DNA of 64,000 bases, taken from the NCBI RefSeq assembly GCF_013200955.2, contig NZ_CP053697.2, forward strand, positions 3,410,001 through 3,474,000, given 5' to 3'. This document shows, one piece after another, positions 1 through 13,308 of the stretch. The notes under the pieces were generated by a model. It was not told the origin of the DNA. It saw only the letters and a list, made by a program, of their open reading frames with translations, and did not search any database. Positions within the stretch are counted from its first letter, which is position 1. Each line of letters starts with the position of its first letter. This DNA comes from Pseudomonas campi. GTDB lineage: Bacteria; Pseudomonadota; Gammaproteobacteria; Pseudomonadales; Pseudomonadaceae. Both the position numbers and the translations under genes were made by a program.

Positions 1-234
1 GGCTTCGCGCAGGGCGGTATGGATCAGGTCGCGGTCTTCCGGGTCGCGTCGACCACCGGGGAAGGCGACTTCGCCGCCGTGGGTGGAGAGACCACTGGCA
101 CGCAGGGTCAGCACCAGTTCCGGCTCGTCGCTACGGGTCAGCGGCAACAGCACGGCGGCTTCGGGCAGGCGCTTGTCGGTCTCCAGAATACGTGGCGTAT
201 GACTGCGCACGCGCAGGAGCAGCTCGTCGAGCAT
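1..234 (-). CDS. CoA pyrophosphatase-type Nudix hydrolase (partial, N-terminus only)
   Basis: Only the first 78 residues are in the window; the 3' end lies beyond base 1. The protein starts MLDELLLRVRSHTPR and contains the UPF0035/CoA-pyrophosphatase signature: HGGEVAFPGGRRD at residues 52-64, followed by TALREA at 73-78, the first half of the Nudix box. Family members (NudL/YeaB type) cleave CoA and its derivatives to phosphopantetheine and 3',5'-ADP. It diverges from a second Nudix hydrolase at 371. The family assignment is firm; the substrate is inferred from the family. Confidence 0.85.
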   Translation of the reverse strand, partial: MLDELLLRVRSHTPRILETDKRLPEAAVLLPLTRSDEPELVLTLRASGLSTHGGEVAFPGGRRDPEDRDLIHTALREA

Positions 235-370
235 GGCTCATTCTCGGTCTTTTTTTCTAACCGTCATGATGGCATGAAAGCCAGGGGCCGCCCAAGCCCT
301 GCCCCGACGGGACAGCTTGCCGGTAGCACGCCTGTAGCGCGAAGATGGGGCATTGAAGAAAGGAGCCGGC

Positions 371-916
371 ATGAATTTTTGCAGTCACTGTGGCAACCCG
401 GTGGAACAACGCATTCCGCTCGGCGACAACCGCCTGCGCTTCGTCTGCCCGCAATGCCAGACCATCCACTACCAGAACCCGCGCATCATCGCCGGCTGCC
501 TGCCGGTCTGGGGCGAGCAGGTGCTGCTGTGCCGCCGGGCCATCGAACCGCGCTGCGGTTTCTGGACCCTGCCGGCCGGCTTCATGGAGAACGGCGAAAC
601 CCTGGAACAGGCCGCCGCCCGCGAGACCCAAGAGGAAGCCTGCGCGCGGGTGCGCGAGCTGAGCCTGTACACCCTGTTCGACCTGCCGCACATCAGCCAG
701 CTGTACGTTTTCTTCCGTGCCGAGCTGGTTGACCTGGACTTCGCCGCCGGCGAGGAAAGCCTGGAAGTGCAGCTGTTCCATGAGCATGAAATCCCCTGGC
801 AGGAACTGGCCTTCCCGACGGTCGGTCGCACCCTGAAATGCTACTTCGCCGATCGCCGCGAGCAGGTCTATCCGATCCGCAACGAGGGCATCGCCGCGCT
901 GCGTCCACGCGAGTGA
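371..916 (+). CDS. Zinc-ribbon Nudix hydrolase
   Basis: The product has 181 residues. A zinc ribbon (C4-x2-C7 and C26-x2-C29) comes first, then a complete Nudix box with G70, E76, R84-E85 and E88-E89, matching Gx5Ex7REUxEE. The layout resembles the NADH-pyrophosphatase NudC, but the protein is shorter, lacks the NudC N-terminal domain, and is usually annotated only as a Nudix hydrolase. I start at 371 because an AGGAG sits just upstream; an in-frame upstream start at 353 has no comparable site. The substrate cannot be told from sequence. Confidence 0.9.
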   Translation: MNFCSHCGNPVEQRIPLGDNRLRFVCPQCQTIHYQNPRIIAGCLPVWGEQVLLCRRAIEPRCGFWTLPAGFMENGETLEQAAARETQEEACARVRELSLYTLFDLPHISQLYVFFRAELVDLDFAAGEESLEVQLFHEHEIPWQELAFPTVGRTLKCYFADRREQVYPIRNEGIAALRPRE

Positions 917-995
917 AATCTGCACCAGCGTGGGCGTGAAAGCTATAGTCCTCTCTGCTTACCCAGCAGCGGCGCACTGCCTGACAGGAGGAACC

Positions 996-1226
996 ATGGA
1001 CACCAGCGATCACAGCCTGAGCACCCTGTTCAAACAGCTCGGCCTGCCGGCCGGCAAGGCCGGTATCGAAGCCTTTATCCGCGACCATCATCTGCCCGAA
1101 GGCCTGGGCCTGGCCCAGGCGCCGTTCTGGAACGAGTCCCAGGCGGCGTTTATCAGTGAAGCCCTGGACGACGATTCGGACTGGGCAGAAATGGTCGACG
1201 AGTTGGCCCTGCTGCTGTCCAAGTAG
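996..1226 (+). CDS. DUF2789 family protein
   Basis: A small acidic protein of 76 residues beginning MDTSDHSLSTLFKQLGLP. It matches the DUF2789 pattern of pseudomonads: a short helical protein with a conserved FIRDHHLPEG segment around residue 29 and a FWNESQAAFI segment near residue 47. A strong AGGAGG sits 6 bases before the ATG. It is probably monocistronic, since the next gene is on the opposite strand. No function is established for the family. Confidence 0.85.
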   Translation: MDTSDHSLSTLFKQLGLPAGKAGIEAFIRDHHLPEGLGLAQAPFWNESQAAFISEALDDDSDWAEMVDELALLLSK

Positions 1227-1232
1227 GCCGAC

Positions 1233-2156
1233 TCAGCTTGGTAAATCCAGCTCCAGCGCCAACAGGCTGGCGGCGATCTGCGGATCATCGGCATCGGTAA
1301 CCAGGCTGAGCAGCAACTTCTCACCGCGCTGCTGCACGGCGAGCCCCTCCACTTTCCACTGCCCATCCAGGCTGGCCAGCCGGCGCAGCTGGCCATCGGC
1401 TTCGACCAGGCCGATGATGGCCCCCAGGCAGGCGCCATCCTGGTAGCTGTCCGCCGTATTTTCCGCCACCGCACTGAACAGCCAGCGGCCGTCGGCCAGC
1501 GCCGCACCATCGGTAAAACCCAGGGCCACGCCCTGCAGTTCCCCCAACGCCAGAAGCTCCACGCTGTCCGCTACCGGCGCCTCGCCCTGCTCGCCCAGCA
1601 GCCAGGCCTGCAGCGCCGGCCAGGCAAAACGTACGGCTGCATTCGCCGCCTGTCCCTGGTTGCCGCGCTGCAAGAGGATGAAGTGCTGACCCAGGAGGAA
1701 AGCGCCCTCGATATTCAGGTCGGCGAACTGCGCGTGCAGTGGCTGGTACAGCGCGCGCAGATCGATCAGGCGTGGCGCGCCTTGCACCGCGCCCTGCGCA
1801 TCCAGCATCAGCAACACGGCCTGCTGGCGATTGGGCTTGGAGCCCGAACCCAGGGCCAGCAATGCACCCTGCGCATAGCCCGGCATGGCCGGCAGCAGCG
1901 CCAGGCTTTCCAGATCCGGCTTCTGCGCCTTGCGCTCGGCCTTGTCCTCGGCCAGCTCCCCCGCGAACAGGCGCAGCAGCTGCCCCGGCGCCGCATCACC
2001 CTCGGCGAAGACACCGAGATGCAGCTCATCGTCAGCCACCACATACAGCTGGCCGCCGCAACGCACCAGCGCACTGGCTGCGCTCAAGTGCAGGAGACCC
2101 GCCGGATGCTGGCCTGGCGCCAGGCTCAGGTGCCGAAGAAACTGAAGATCAGCCAT
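1233..2156 (-). CDS. Conserved hypothetical protein (DUF6929-like)
   Basis: The product has 307 residues with no obvious signal peptide or membrane segment. The repeated short strands (ALVRCGGQLYVVADDELHLGVF, split over residues 29-50; LLALGSGSKPNR; WKVEGLAVQ; LLLSLVTDADD) suggest a beta-propeller-like fold, as in the DUF6929 and phytase-like families. A GAGGGA lies upstream of the ATG. It converges with the DUF2789 gene with a 6 bp gap. I do not recognise a specific function. Confidence 0.7.
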   Translation of the reverse strand: MADLQFLRHLSLAPGQHPAGLLHLSAASALVRCGGQLYVVADDELHLGVFAEGDAAPGQLLRLFAGELAEDKAERKAQKPDLESLALLPAMPGYAQGALLALGSGSKPNRQQAVLLMLDAQGAVQGAPRLIDLRALYQPLHAQFADLNIEGAFLLGQHFILLQRGNQGQAANAAVRFAWPALQAWLLGEQGEAPVADSVELLALGELQGVALGFTDGAALADGRWLFSAVAENTADSYQDGACLGAIIGLVEADGQLRRLASLDGQWKVEGLAVQQRGEKLLLSLVTDADDPQIAASLLALELDLPS

Positions 2157-2371
2157 GAACCCATCCCTCTGTAGTCATGAGCCGCAATCAGAACAGGCGC
2201 GCGGCGTGCCTGTCGACCTCATTCACCCGGCAACACACAGAACCGCTGGCTGCTGGCCCAATTGCACGACCGGCAATCCCCGGAAGATTGAACATCGGCG
2301 CCGGCATAGGCAGACTCTCGCCCTATAACAACCTGTTCGCTCAGGCCTCGGAAATACTCTGGAATATCGCA

Positions 2372-2875
2372 ATGCGCTGGTTGCTCGCCACCCTCTGTTT
2401 CACCCTCATCGGCTTGGCCAACGCCTCCACGGCCCCGACCCTGCAAGGCAAGTCGATCGACAAGGTGCTGGTGGTCAAATCCGAGCGCAAACTGCACCTG
2501 ATGGGTCGTGGTGAAGTGCTCAAGTCCTATCGCGTATCGCTGGGCAAGGAGCCCAAGGGCGCCAAGCTGCGCGAGGGTGACAGCCGCACGCCGGAAGGCT
2601 TCTACTGGATCGACTGGCGCAAGACCAGCGAGAAGTACAACCTGTCCATGCACATCTCCTACCCCAACGCCCGCGACAGCGCCAACGCCCGCAAGAAAGG
2701 CGTACCGGCAGGCGGCATGATCATGATCCATGGCACGCCGCTGGATGACGAATACCCCGAGTGGTATTTCCACACCCTCGACTGGACCGAAGGCTGCATC
2801 GCCATGCGCAATGTCGACATGCGTGAGGTATGGCGCCTGGTGCAGGACGGCACGCTGATCGAAATTCGCCCCTGA
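2372..2875 (+). CDS. L,D-transpeptidase (YkuD) family protein, exported
   Basis: The product has 167 residues. Residues 1-19 form a Sec signal peptide ending NAS. A YkuD domain follows (about residues 30-167), with H120 in MIMIHGTP and the catalytic C142 in TEGCIAM. YkuD enzymes make 3-3 peptidoglycan cross-links or attach proteins to the wall in the periplasm; this single-domain short form resembles ErfK/YafK-type proteins. The reading frame is open from 2177, but the signal peptide at 2372 decides the start. A strong hairpin terminator follows. Confidence 0.85.
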   Translation: MRWLLATLCFTLIGLANASTAPTLQGKSIDKVLVVKSERKLHLMGRGEVLKSYRVSLGKEPKGAKLREGDSRTPEGFYWIDWRKTSEKYNLSMHISYPNARDSANARKKGVPAGGMIMIHGTPLDDEYPEWYFHTLDWTEGCIAMRNVDMREVWRLVQDGTLIEIRP

Positions 2876-2888
2876 GCGGCCAGCACAG

Positions 2889-2913
2889 CAAAGGCGCCCC
2901 GGGCGCCTTTTTC
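2889..2913 (+). terminator. Rho-independent terminator after the L,D-transpeptidase gene
   Basis: The arms AAGGCGCC and GGCGCCTT form a GC-rich hairpin around 2891-2910, followed by a run of T on the plus strand. It sits 15 bases after the stop codon. Confidence 0.8.
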
Positions 2914-2953
2914 ATGCCTGCGAATCGGTCATGATCAATATTTGCACAACTTT

Positions 2954-2980
2954 AATTTGCGCGATAACTTGTTGCGCAAG
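2954..2980. promoter_or_regulatory. Candidate OhrR operator upstream of ohrR
   Basis: AATTTGCGCGATAA at about 2954 is followed by the inverted repeat CTTGTTGCGCAAG at 2968-2980, whose core TTGCGCAA is a perfect palindrome. Related sequences lie before ohr: TTGCGCGCAA at 3577-3586 and TTAGCGCGCAA at 3623-3633. OhrR repressors are known to bind AT-flanked palindromes in the ohr/ohrR promoters; that these are the sites is inference from repetition and position. Confidence 0.5.
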
Positions 2981-3004
2981 CATTCATCATTTGCGGATCA
3001 ACCG

Positions 3005-3463
3005 ATGACAACGCCCCAGTCCTGCCCAGCCCTGCAACTGGACAACCAGTTGTGCTTCGCCCTGTACTCGACCTCGCTGCTGATGACCAAGGCCTACAAG
3101 CCCATGCTGCAAAGCATTGGCCTGACCTACCCGCAATACCTGGCCATGCTCGTGCTCTGGGAACGCGACGGCATCACCGTTGGCGAGATCAGCACCCGCC
3201 TGCTGACCGACCCCGGCTCGCTGACCCCGTTGCTCAAGCGCCTGGAGGGTGAAGGCCTGCTCAAGCGCATCCGCAGCAGTGTCGATGAGCGCGTGGTCGA
3301 GTTGTACCTGACCGAGCAGGGCCGGGCCCTGCAACAACAAGCCGAGCACTTCCCCACCTGCATCGTCGAAGCCAGCGGCCATAACACCAGCGAGCTAATG
3401 GCGCTGAAGGAAGAGGTCATCGCCCTGCGCAGCAAACTGCAACAGGCACTGCACTCTGCATAA
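3005..3463 (+). CDS. ohrR: MarR-family organic-hydroperoxide sensor repressor OhrR
   Basis: The product has 152 residues with a winged-helix MarR fold. Residues 10-24 read LQLDNQLCFALYSTS, the conserved segment carrying the peroxide-reactive cysteine of OhrR. The DNA-binding part includes LTDPGSLTPLLKRLEGEGLL and the wing RSSVDERVVELYLTEQG. In the family, oxidation of this cysteine by organic peroxides releases the repressor from the ohr promoter. The next plus-strand gene is ohr, which supports the name. The ATG at 3005 places the sensor cysteine at the usual position; its ribosome site is weak. Confidence 0.9.
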   Translation: MTTPQSCPALQLDNQLCFALYSTSLLMTKAYKPMLQSIGLTYPQYLAMLVLWERDGITVGEISTRLLTDPGSLTPLLKRLEGEGLLKRIRSSVDERVVELYLTEQGRALQQQAEHFPTCIVEASGHNTSELMALKEEVIALRSKLQQALHSA

Positions 3464-3576
3464 CCACCCACGGGCGTTACAACACGCCCATGCCCCTCCC
3501 CGTTCGACTCCCCCCAGCGACCTGCCTTATTCCGTAAAACGTATAGGTGCATAGCGAATCGTTCCAAATAAATATC

Positions 3577-3633
3577 TTGCGCGCAAAATTAAATCGCACT
3601 ACATTTCATCTCACGCACTTACTTAGCGCGCAA
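3577..3633. promoter_or_regulatory. Candidate OhrR operators upstream of ohr
   Basis: A perfect 10-base palindrome TTGCGCGCAA at 3577-3586 and a related TTAGCGCGCAA at 3623-3633 lie in the AT-rich 205-base gap between ohrR and ohr. The spacing and the similarity to the repeat before ohrR suggest one repressor controls both genes. Function is inferred. Confidence 0.5.
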
Positions 3634-3668
3634 ACTTTTAGACAGCAAATCAATCTGGAGATTTCGCC

Positions 3669-4097
3669 ATGCAAGCCATCAAAGCCCTCTATACCGCCAC
3701 CGCTACCGCCACCGGGGGCCGCGACGGCCGCGCAGTTTCTTCCGACGGCTTTCTCGATGTGAAACTGACCACTCCCCGCGAACTGGGCGGCCAGGGCGGT
3801 GAAGCGACCAACCCCGAGCAACTGTTTGCCGCCGGCTACTCGGCCTGCTTCATCGGCGCCCTGAAGTTCGTCGCCAGCCAGAGCAAGCGCCAGCTGCCGG
3901 CTGACACCTCGATCACCGGCAAGGTCGGTATCGGCCAGATTCCCGGTGGCTTCGGCCTGGAAGTGGAGCTCAACGTCAGCCTGCCGGGCCTCGAACAAGC
4001 CGTGGCCGAGGAACTGGTCGCCGCCGCCCACCAGGTCTGCCCGTACTCCAACGCCACCCGCGGCAACATCGATGTGCGCCTGAGTGTCGCCGTATAA
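3669..4097 (+). CDS. ohr: Organic hydroperoxide resistance protein Ohr
   Basis: The product has 142 residues, the usual Ohr length. Both catalytic cysteines are in place: C60 in GYSACF and C124 in HQVCPYS. Ohr is a cytoplasmic, lipoyl-dependent thiol peroxidase that reduces organic and fatty-acid hydroperoxides. The gene lies behind its likely repressor ohrR with palindromic operator candidates between them. A GGAG lies upstream of the ATG. Confidence 0.96.
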   Translation: MQAIKALYTATATATGGRDGRAVSSDGFLDVKLTTPRELGGQGGEATNPEQLFAAGYSACFIGALKFVASQSKRQLPADTSITGKVGIGQIPGGFGLEVELNVSLPGLEQAVAEELVAAAHQVCPYSNATRGNIDVRLSVAV

Positions 4098-4131
4098 GTC
4101 TCACGAGACTGCATGCCCGCAGGCCAAAAGC

Positions 4132-4172
4132 ACAAAGCCCCGACTTGCCTATGCAAGCCGGGGCTTTGTTTA
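4132..4172 (+). terminator. Rho-independent terminator after ohr
   Basis: ACAAAGCCCC (4132-4141) pairs with GGGGCTTTGT (4160-4169), with T residues following on the plus strand. Confidence 0.8.
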
Positions 4173-4186
4173 TAGCGCTGCGCCTT

Positions 4187-4384
4187 AGAACCTGTTTCGG
4201 AGCTTTTGAGCTAGAGCAAGGCAAGGCGCAATTGGGCAAGGACGCGGAGTTTACGAGGTGTAAATGAGCAGTACTCGCTCCACTCGCCCTCCGGGTCGCG
4301 CTAAAGCGCGTTAGCGGCAAGCCGCTTTCCGAGCGCGATTGCAACGCAGCATGGCCGACGATCAAGAGATCCGAAACGGGTTCT
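4187..4384 (-). repeat. Stop-anchored palindromic element, copy A
   Basis: An element of about 198 bp with near-perfect terminal inverted repeats: AGAACCTGTTTCGGAGCT at the left, and on the minus strand AGAACCCGTTTCGGATCT at the right, 2 mismatches in 18. Read from the gene on its right, its first base is the last base of the TAA stop codon at 4384-4386. The interior shares ACTCGC..CGGG, CTCGTAAACTCCGC and GCCTTGCCTTGCTCT blocks with copies B-E. No open reading frame of its own is apparent. Confidence 0.8.
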
Positions 4385-4701
4385 TAAAACTGCAGGTCGG
4401 AAAGCCGCCAGACATCGAAAGCCGGAGTTTCGTAGGGATGGTTTTTTTTCATCGCCTTGACCGCGTCATGCAGCAGCTCATCGGTCACCACCAGTTCGAC
4501 TTTCCATTCGGCCACCTGCTGCACCTGGCCATGCACACCGAGGAAGGGCTCGCTGCCCTCCAGCGGGCGGTACTGCCCCTGCCCCAGGGTCTGCCAGCAG
4601 CAGCTGTCGTACTTGCCGATACGACCGCCGCCCGCGGCGAAAATCGCCTGCTTGACCTGCTCCAGATGGCTTTCCGGCACATAGAAACACAGTTTGTACA
4701 T
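4384..4701 (-). CDS. YqfO-like (NIF3 C-terminal/CutA-like fold) protein
   Basis: The product has 105 residues, MYKLCFYVPESHLEQVKQAI..., and carries the GGGRIGKYDSCCWQT and FLGVHGQV segments typical of the small YqfO/NIF3-insert family, which adopts a ferredoxin-like, CutA-related fold. The start at 4701 has a GGAG 8 bases upstream; a longer form begins at 4713. Its TAA shares one base with palindromic element A. The biological role of the family is not established. Confidence 0.8.
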   Translation of the reverse strand: MYKLCFYVPESHLEQVKQAIFAAGGGRIGKYDSCCWQTLGQGQYRPLEGSEPFLGVHGQVQQVAEWKVELVVTDELLHDAVKAMKKNHPYETPAFDVWRLSDLQF

Positions 4702-4890
4702 CGGCTTCTCCAAGGCACATCGACGAATACGGGAGCCTCACAGCACTGAAACTCACCCTGCCGCAGCGATAATGGCATTTTGCCTTATCTCACCAGCGCG
4801 GCACAGTTCGCAACTCTGCATTGGAGCAATGGGAAAGGGGATAGTCCATTTCCTGACTAGAGCAATTGGCCATAACCAGCTAAGGCTTAA

Positions 4891-5163
4891 TCACCCGGAG
4901 CTAAAACGGCGCCAGCGCGCCCGCAAGCCGTTAACCGGTGGATTATGGCTACCGTCGCAATAAGGCAGGCGCTGCGATTGACCGCAGCGGCACAGCAACA
5001 GGTGCTGCTCGCGCACGGGCTCCAGGCGCAGGGCCTCGGGGCAAAGAGAAGAGCAGTCGGGAAGCGCGGACGAACGCCCGCAGCGACACAGCAGATGGGT
5101 CTCGCCGGGTTTGACCTGGCGGACTTCGGGGAGGATGAGGTTGGGTTGTTCGGGGTCTGACAC
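4891..5163 (-). CDS. CDGSH-type iron-sulfur protein
   Basis: The product has 90 residues using a GTG start at 5163 (MSDPEQPNLILPEVRQ). Two CDGSH-like halves are visible. The second is complete, C58-R-C60-GQSQRLPY-C69-DGS-H73, the 3Cys-1His ligand set of a [2Fe-2S] cluster. The first has C26-R-C28 and C37 but reads SSLCP where DGSH is expected, so it may not hold a cluster. An upstream GTG at 5190 would add nine residues encoded by a repeat and is less likely. The precise role is unknown. Confidence 0.85.
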   Translation of the reverse strand: MSDPEQPNLILPEVRQVKPGETHLLCRCGRSSALPDCSSLCPEALRLEPVREQHLLLCRCGQSQRLPYCDGSHNPPVNGLRARWRRFSSG

Positions 5164-5168
5164 AGCAA

Positions 5169-5213
5169 CCCTCTCCCGCCCTTCGGGCACCCTCTCCCGC
5201 GAGCGGGAGAGGG
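5169..5213. repeat. REP-like palindrome (CCCTCTCCCGC type)
   Basis: CCCTCTCCCGC at 5169 recurs at about 5190 and pairs with GCGGGAGAGGG at 5203-5213. This is a common intergenic palindrome type in pseudomonads. It sits between purL and the CDGSH gene, both on the minus strand, and could form a strong RNA hairpin. Confidence 0.65.
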
Positions 5214-5238
5214 TCAGCAGATTGGCCTTCGGCCGCTT

Positions 5239-10824
<5,586 letters not shown>

Positions 10825-10825
<1 letters not shown>

Positions 10826-11049
10826 GAGCCTGTCTAGGTTCTCTTGATCGTCGGCCATGCTGCGTTGCAACGCAGTAACAGCCGCAGGCTGGTCAATCGG
10901 GCTCGGGCTGCTCATTTACGGCGTGTAAACTCCGCGCCCTCGCCCAATTGATTCGCTGGCGCTTACCCTTCGGGCCAGCCTGCGGCTGTTACTCCTGGTG
11001 GTCGTTGCGCCTTGCCTGGCTCTAGCTCAAAAGATCCTAAACAGGTTCT
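10825..11049 (+). repeat. Stop-anchored palindromic element, copy B
   Basis: An element of about 225 bp. Left end AGAGCCTGTCTAGGTTCT, right end (minus strand) AGAACCTGTTTAGGATCT. It starts on the last base of the mltF TGA. The interior carries GGCCATGCTGCGTTGCAA, TGTAAACTCCGCG and GCGCCTTGCCTGGCTCTAGC blocks shared with copy A, plus an extra inner inverted repeat AACAGCCGCAGGCTGG / CCAGCCTGCGGCTGTT. Confidence 0.8.
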
Positions 11050-11055
11050 GATGCC

Positions 11056-11121
11056 GCGCGTAGCCCGGATGCAATCCGGGAAATCACCTCACAGGGCAAC
11101 CCCGGATTGCATCCGGGCTAC
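11056..11121. repeat. REP pair of the GTAGCCCGGATGCAATCCGGG type
   Basis: Two opposed copies: GTAGCCCGGATGCAATCCGG near 11059 and its complement CCGGATTGCATCCGGGCTAC ending at about 11121. The right-hand copy supplies the TAG stop codon of tadA (11118-11120). Confidence 0.75.
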
Positions 11122-11594
11122 GAGCGCCGCGCCTTGAAGAAGGCGCTGAGCACCGCCCCGCATTCCTCCGCCAGCAAACCGCCCTCGACCAGCACCCGGT
11201 GGTTGAGGAAGTCCTGACTGAAGAACTGCCCACGACTGACCGCCACCCCGGCCTTGGGCTCGGTAGCGCCATAGACGACGCGGGCAATCCGCGAATGGAC
11301 GATCAGCCCGGCGCACATGCTGCACGGCTCCAGGGTGACGTACAGGGTGCTGCCCGGCAGGCGGTAGTTGCGCAGGTCGAGGGCGGCGGCGCGGATCGCC
11401 ACCATCTCGGCATGGGCGCTGGGATCATGTGTGGAGATCGGGCAGTTGAAGCCGCGGCCGATGACCTCGCCATCCTGCACCAGCACCGCGCCCACCGGCA
11501 CTTCGCCGAGCGCGGCGCCTTCGCTGGCCAAGGCCAGGGCCGCGCGCATGAAGCGCTCGTCCTGGCTGCGGTCGATGATCTTGATCTCGCGCAT
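11118..11594 (-). CDS. tadA: tRNA-specific adenosine deaminase TadA
   Basis: The product has 158 residues of the cytidine/deoxycytidylate deaminase fold. The zinc site reads HAEM near residue 61, with the catalytic glutamate, and PCSMCAG near residue 91. TadA converts adenosine 34 of tRNA-Arg(ACG) to inosine and is usually essential. The ATG at 11594 has GGAAG upstream. The stop codon TAG lies inside a REP palindrome, so the final residues RRS may have been changed by the repeat's arrival. Confidence 0.95.
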   Translation of the reverse strand: MREIKIIDRSQDERFMRAALALASEGAALGEVPVGAVLVQDGEVIGRGFNCPISTHDPSAHAEMVAIRAAALDLRNYRLPGSTLYVTLEPCSMCAGLIVHSRIARVVYGATEPKAGVAVSRGQFFSQDFLNHRVLVEGGLLAEECGAVLSAFFKARRS

Positions 11595-11604
11595 CAAAGC
11601 TTCC

Positions 11605-12972
11605 TTAAACCACAGAAATCGCGGCCATCAGGCCGGTTTCCATATGGTCGATGACATGGCAGTGGAACATCCACACACCCGGATTATCGGCGACGAAGGC
11701 GATGCGCGCCGTTTCGTTCTTGCCCAGCAGGTAGGTGTCGGTGAAATACGGGATGATCTCGCGACGATCGGAGTCGAGCACTTTGAAGGTCATGCCATGC
11801 AGATGAATCGGGTGCTGGTACTGGGCCATGTTGCGCAGCACGAAGATGTAATGGCCATCTTTTTTCAAGGTGGCGATGGGCCGGTCGGCACAGGCCTTGT
11901 CATCGATATCCCAGGCCTGGCCGTTGATCTGCCAGTAGCGCGCCGGGCCTGCCTGATTCGGACTGGCCAGCAGGGCCGCCCACTCGAAGTTGAAACGCAG
12001 GGTTTCGGCCTGGCTCAAGTCCGGCTCGGCGACCGGATTGGCCGGCAGCGCCGGCGGCCAGTCGCCGGCCGCCTGGGCACTGGCCAGGCTTTTCAGGGTC
12101 GCCAGACGCAACGGGCCATTGCGCAATGACAGCTCGGTACCGGCGGCCGGCACCTTGAGCGCCAGATCCAGGCGCATACCCGGGCCCAGCCAGTAGTCCT
12201 TGCCCAGCGGGCGCGGCGCCACCGGATTGCCATCCAGGGCATAAATGCGCGCCTCGGCGCCTGGCAGATTGAGGCGATAGGTGATGGTGTTGTCGACATT
12301 GATCAGGCGCAGACGCACCACCTGCCCGGCCGGCAATTCCAGGGTCGGCAGCGACACGCCATTGATGCTCGACAGGCGCCCACGAGTGCCTTCGCGCGCG
12401 GCTTCGCGGGGCACGCTGAAATCGGTAAAGGCGCCCTGCTCGTCGATATGCCAGCTCTTCAGGCACAGCGTGCGCTCATGGGCGAAGCCGCTCGACTCAC
12501 GCTCCTCGACGATCAGCGGGCCGACAAGACCGCGGCCGAGCTGTTCGCTGCTGGCCGTGTGCGGGTGGTACCAGTAGCTACCGGCATCCGGGGTGATGAA
12601 GTCGTAGTCGAAATACTCGCCCGGCAACACCGGCAGCTGCGAGACATAGGGCACGCCATCCATTTCCAGCGGCAGGCGAATGCCATGCCAGTGGATGGTG
12701 GTCGGCACCTCAAGCTTATTGATGAAGCGCACGCGCAGACGCTCGCCCTGACGGCAGCGCAACTCCAGGCCCGGCGCCTGACCCGCGTAGGCCCAGGCAG
12801 GAGTCTTGTGCCCCGGCACCAGCTCCAGATCGAGCGGCGCGGCGATCAGCTCGTAGTCATGGCTTGCCACATTTTCCGGGCGCCCCAGCCAGTAGCGCAC
12901 GCCACCGGCGCCGAGGCCGGCCACACCGAGGCCAACCAGGCCGGCGAGCACCTGTCTGCGAGTCAACTTCAT
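11605..12972 (-). CDS. Tat-exported multicopper oxidase
   Basis: The product has 455 residues. A twin-arginine-like signal TRRQVLAGLVGLGVAGLGAG precedes three cupredoxin domains. Copper ligands are visible: H94-W-H96, H136-P-H138, HPIHLHG in the last third, and H437-C438-H439 with H443 near the C-terminus. The residue five after H443, where many family members have the type 1 axial Met, is L448; Met is at 449. Likely a periplasmic copper or metal oxidase of the CueO/laccase type. It is followed by tadA with a 10-base gap. Confidence 0.92.
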   Translation of the reverse strand: MKLTRRQVLAGLVGLGVAGLGAGGVRYWLGRPENVASHDYELIAAPLDLELVPGHKTPAWAYAGQAPGLELRCRQGERLRVRFINKLEVPTTIHWHGIRLPLEMDGVPYVSQLPVLPGEYFDYDFITPDAGSYWYHPHTASSEQLGRGLVGPLIVEERESSGFAHERTLCLKSWHIDEQGAFTDFSVPREAAREGTRGRLSSINGVSLPTLELPAGQVVRLRLINVDNTITYRLNLPGAEARIYALDGNPVAPRPLGKDYWLGPGMRLDLALKVPAAGTELSLRNGPLRLATLKSLASAQAAGDWPPALPANPVAEPDLSQAETLRFNFEWAALLASPNQAGPARYWQINGQAWDIDDKACADRPIATLKKDGHYIFVLRNMAQYQHPIHLHGMTFKVLDSDRREIIPYFTDTYLLGKNETARIAFVADNPGVWMFHCHVIDHMETGLMAAISVV

Positions 12973-13100
12973 CGATCACCTAGAAAGAACGACACGCCGC
13001 GTCGGCCGGGCAAGGCAGCCGCGCGCGGAGCAAATGGGAAGCAGCCTCATTTTATTCGCCCGCCCACGACAAAGTCGAACGCCGCGATGTCGCAGCCCCT

Positions 13101-13308
13101 AGAACCTGTTTACGATCTTCTGAATTAGAGCCAGACAAGGCGCTACGTAGTAACAGCCTTCGGCTGGTCAAAACGCCGAGGAAGCGGAGTTTACGAGCTG
13201 TATTCACTCGCCCTTCGGGCCGCGCTGGCGCGCGTTAGCCGCAAGCAGCTTGCCGAGGCCGTTTTTAACGCGGTATGGCCGCGAGTCAGGAGATCGTAAA
13301 CAGGTTTT
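13101..13308 (-). repeat. Stop-anchored palindromic element, copy C
   Basis: About 208 bp. Left end AGAACCTGTTTACGATCT; right end read on the minus strand AAAACCTGTTTACGATCT, one mismatch in 18. Read from the DUF2182 gene on its right, it begins on the last base of that gene's TAA (13308-13310). It shares CTCGTAAACTCCGCTTCCTC and CGCCTTGTCTGGCTCTAATT with copy D. The 128 bases to its left (12973-13100), before the oxidase gene, show nothing recognisable. Confidence 0.8.

Noticed and set aside
2177..2371. N-terminal extension of the L,D-transpeptidase
   Set aside because: The extension has no family resemblance and would hide the clear signal peptide that starts at 2372.
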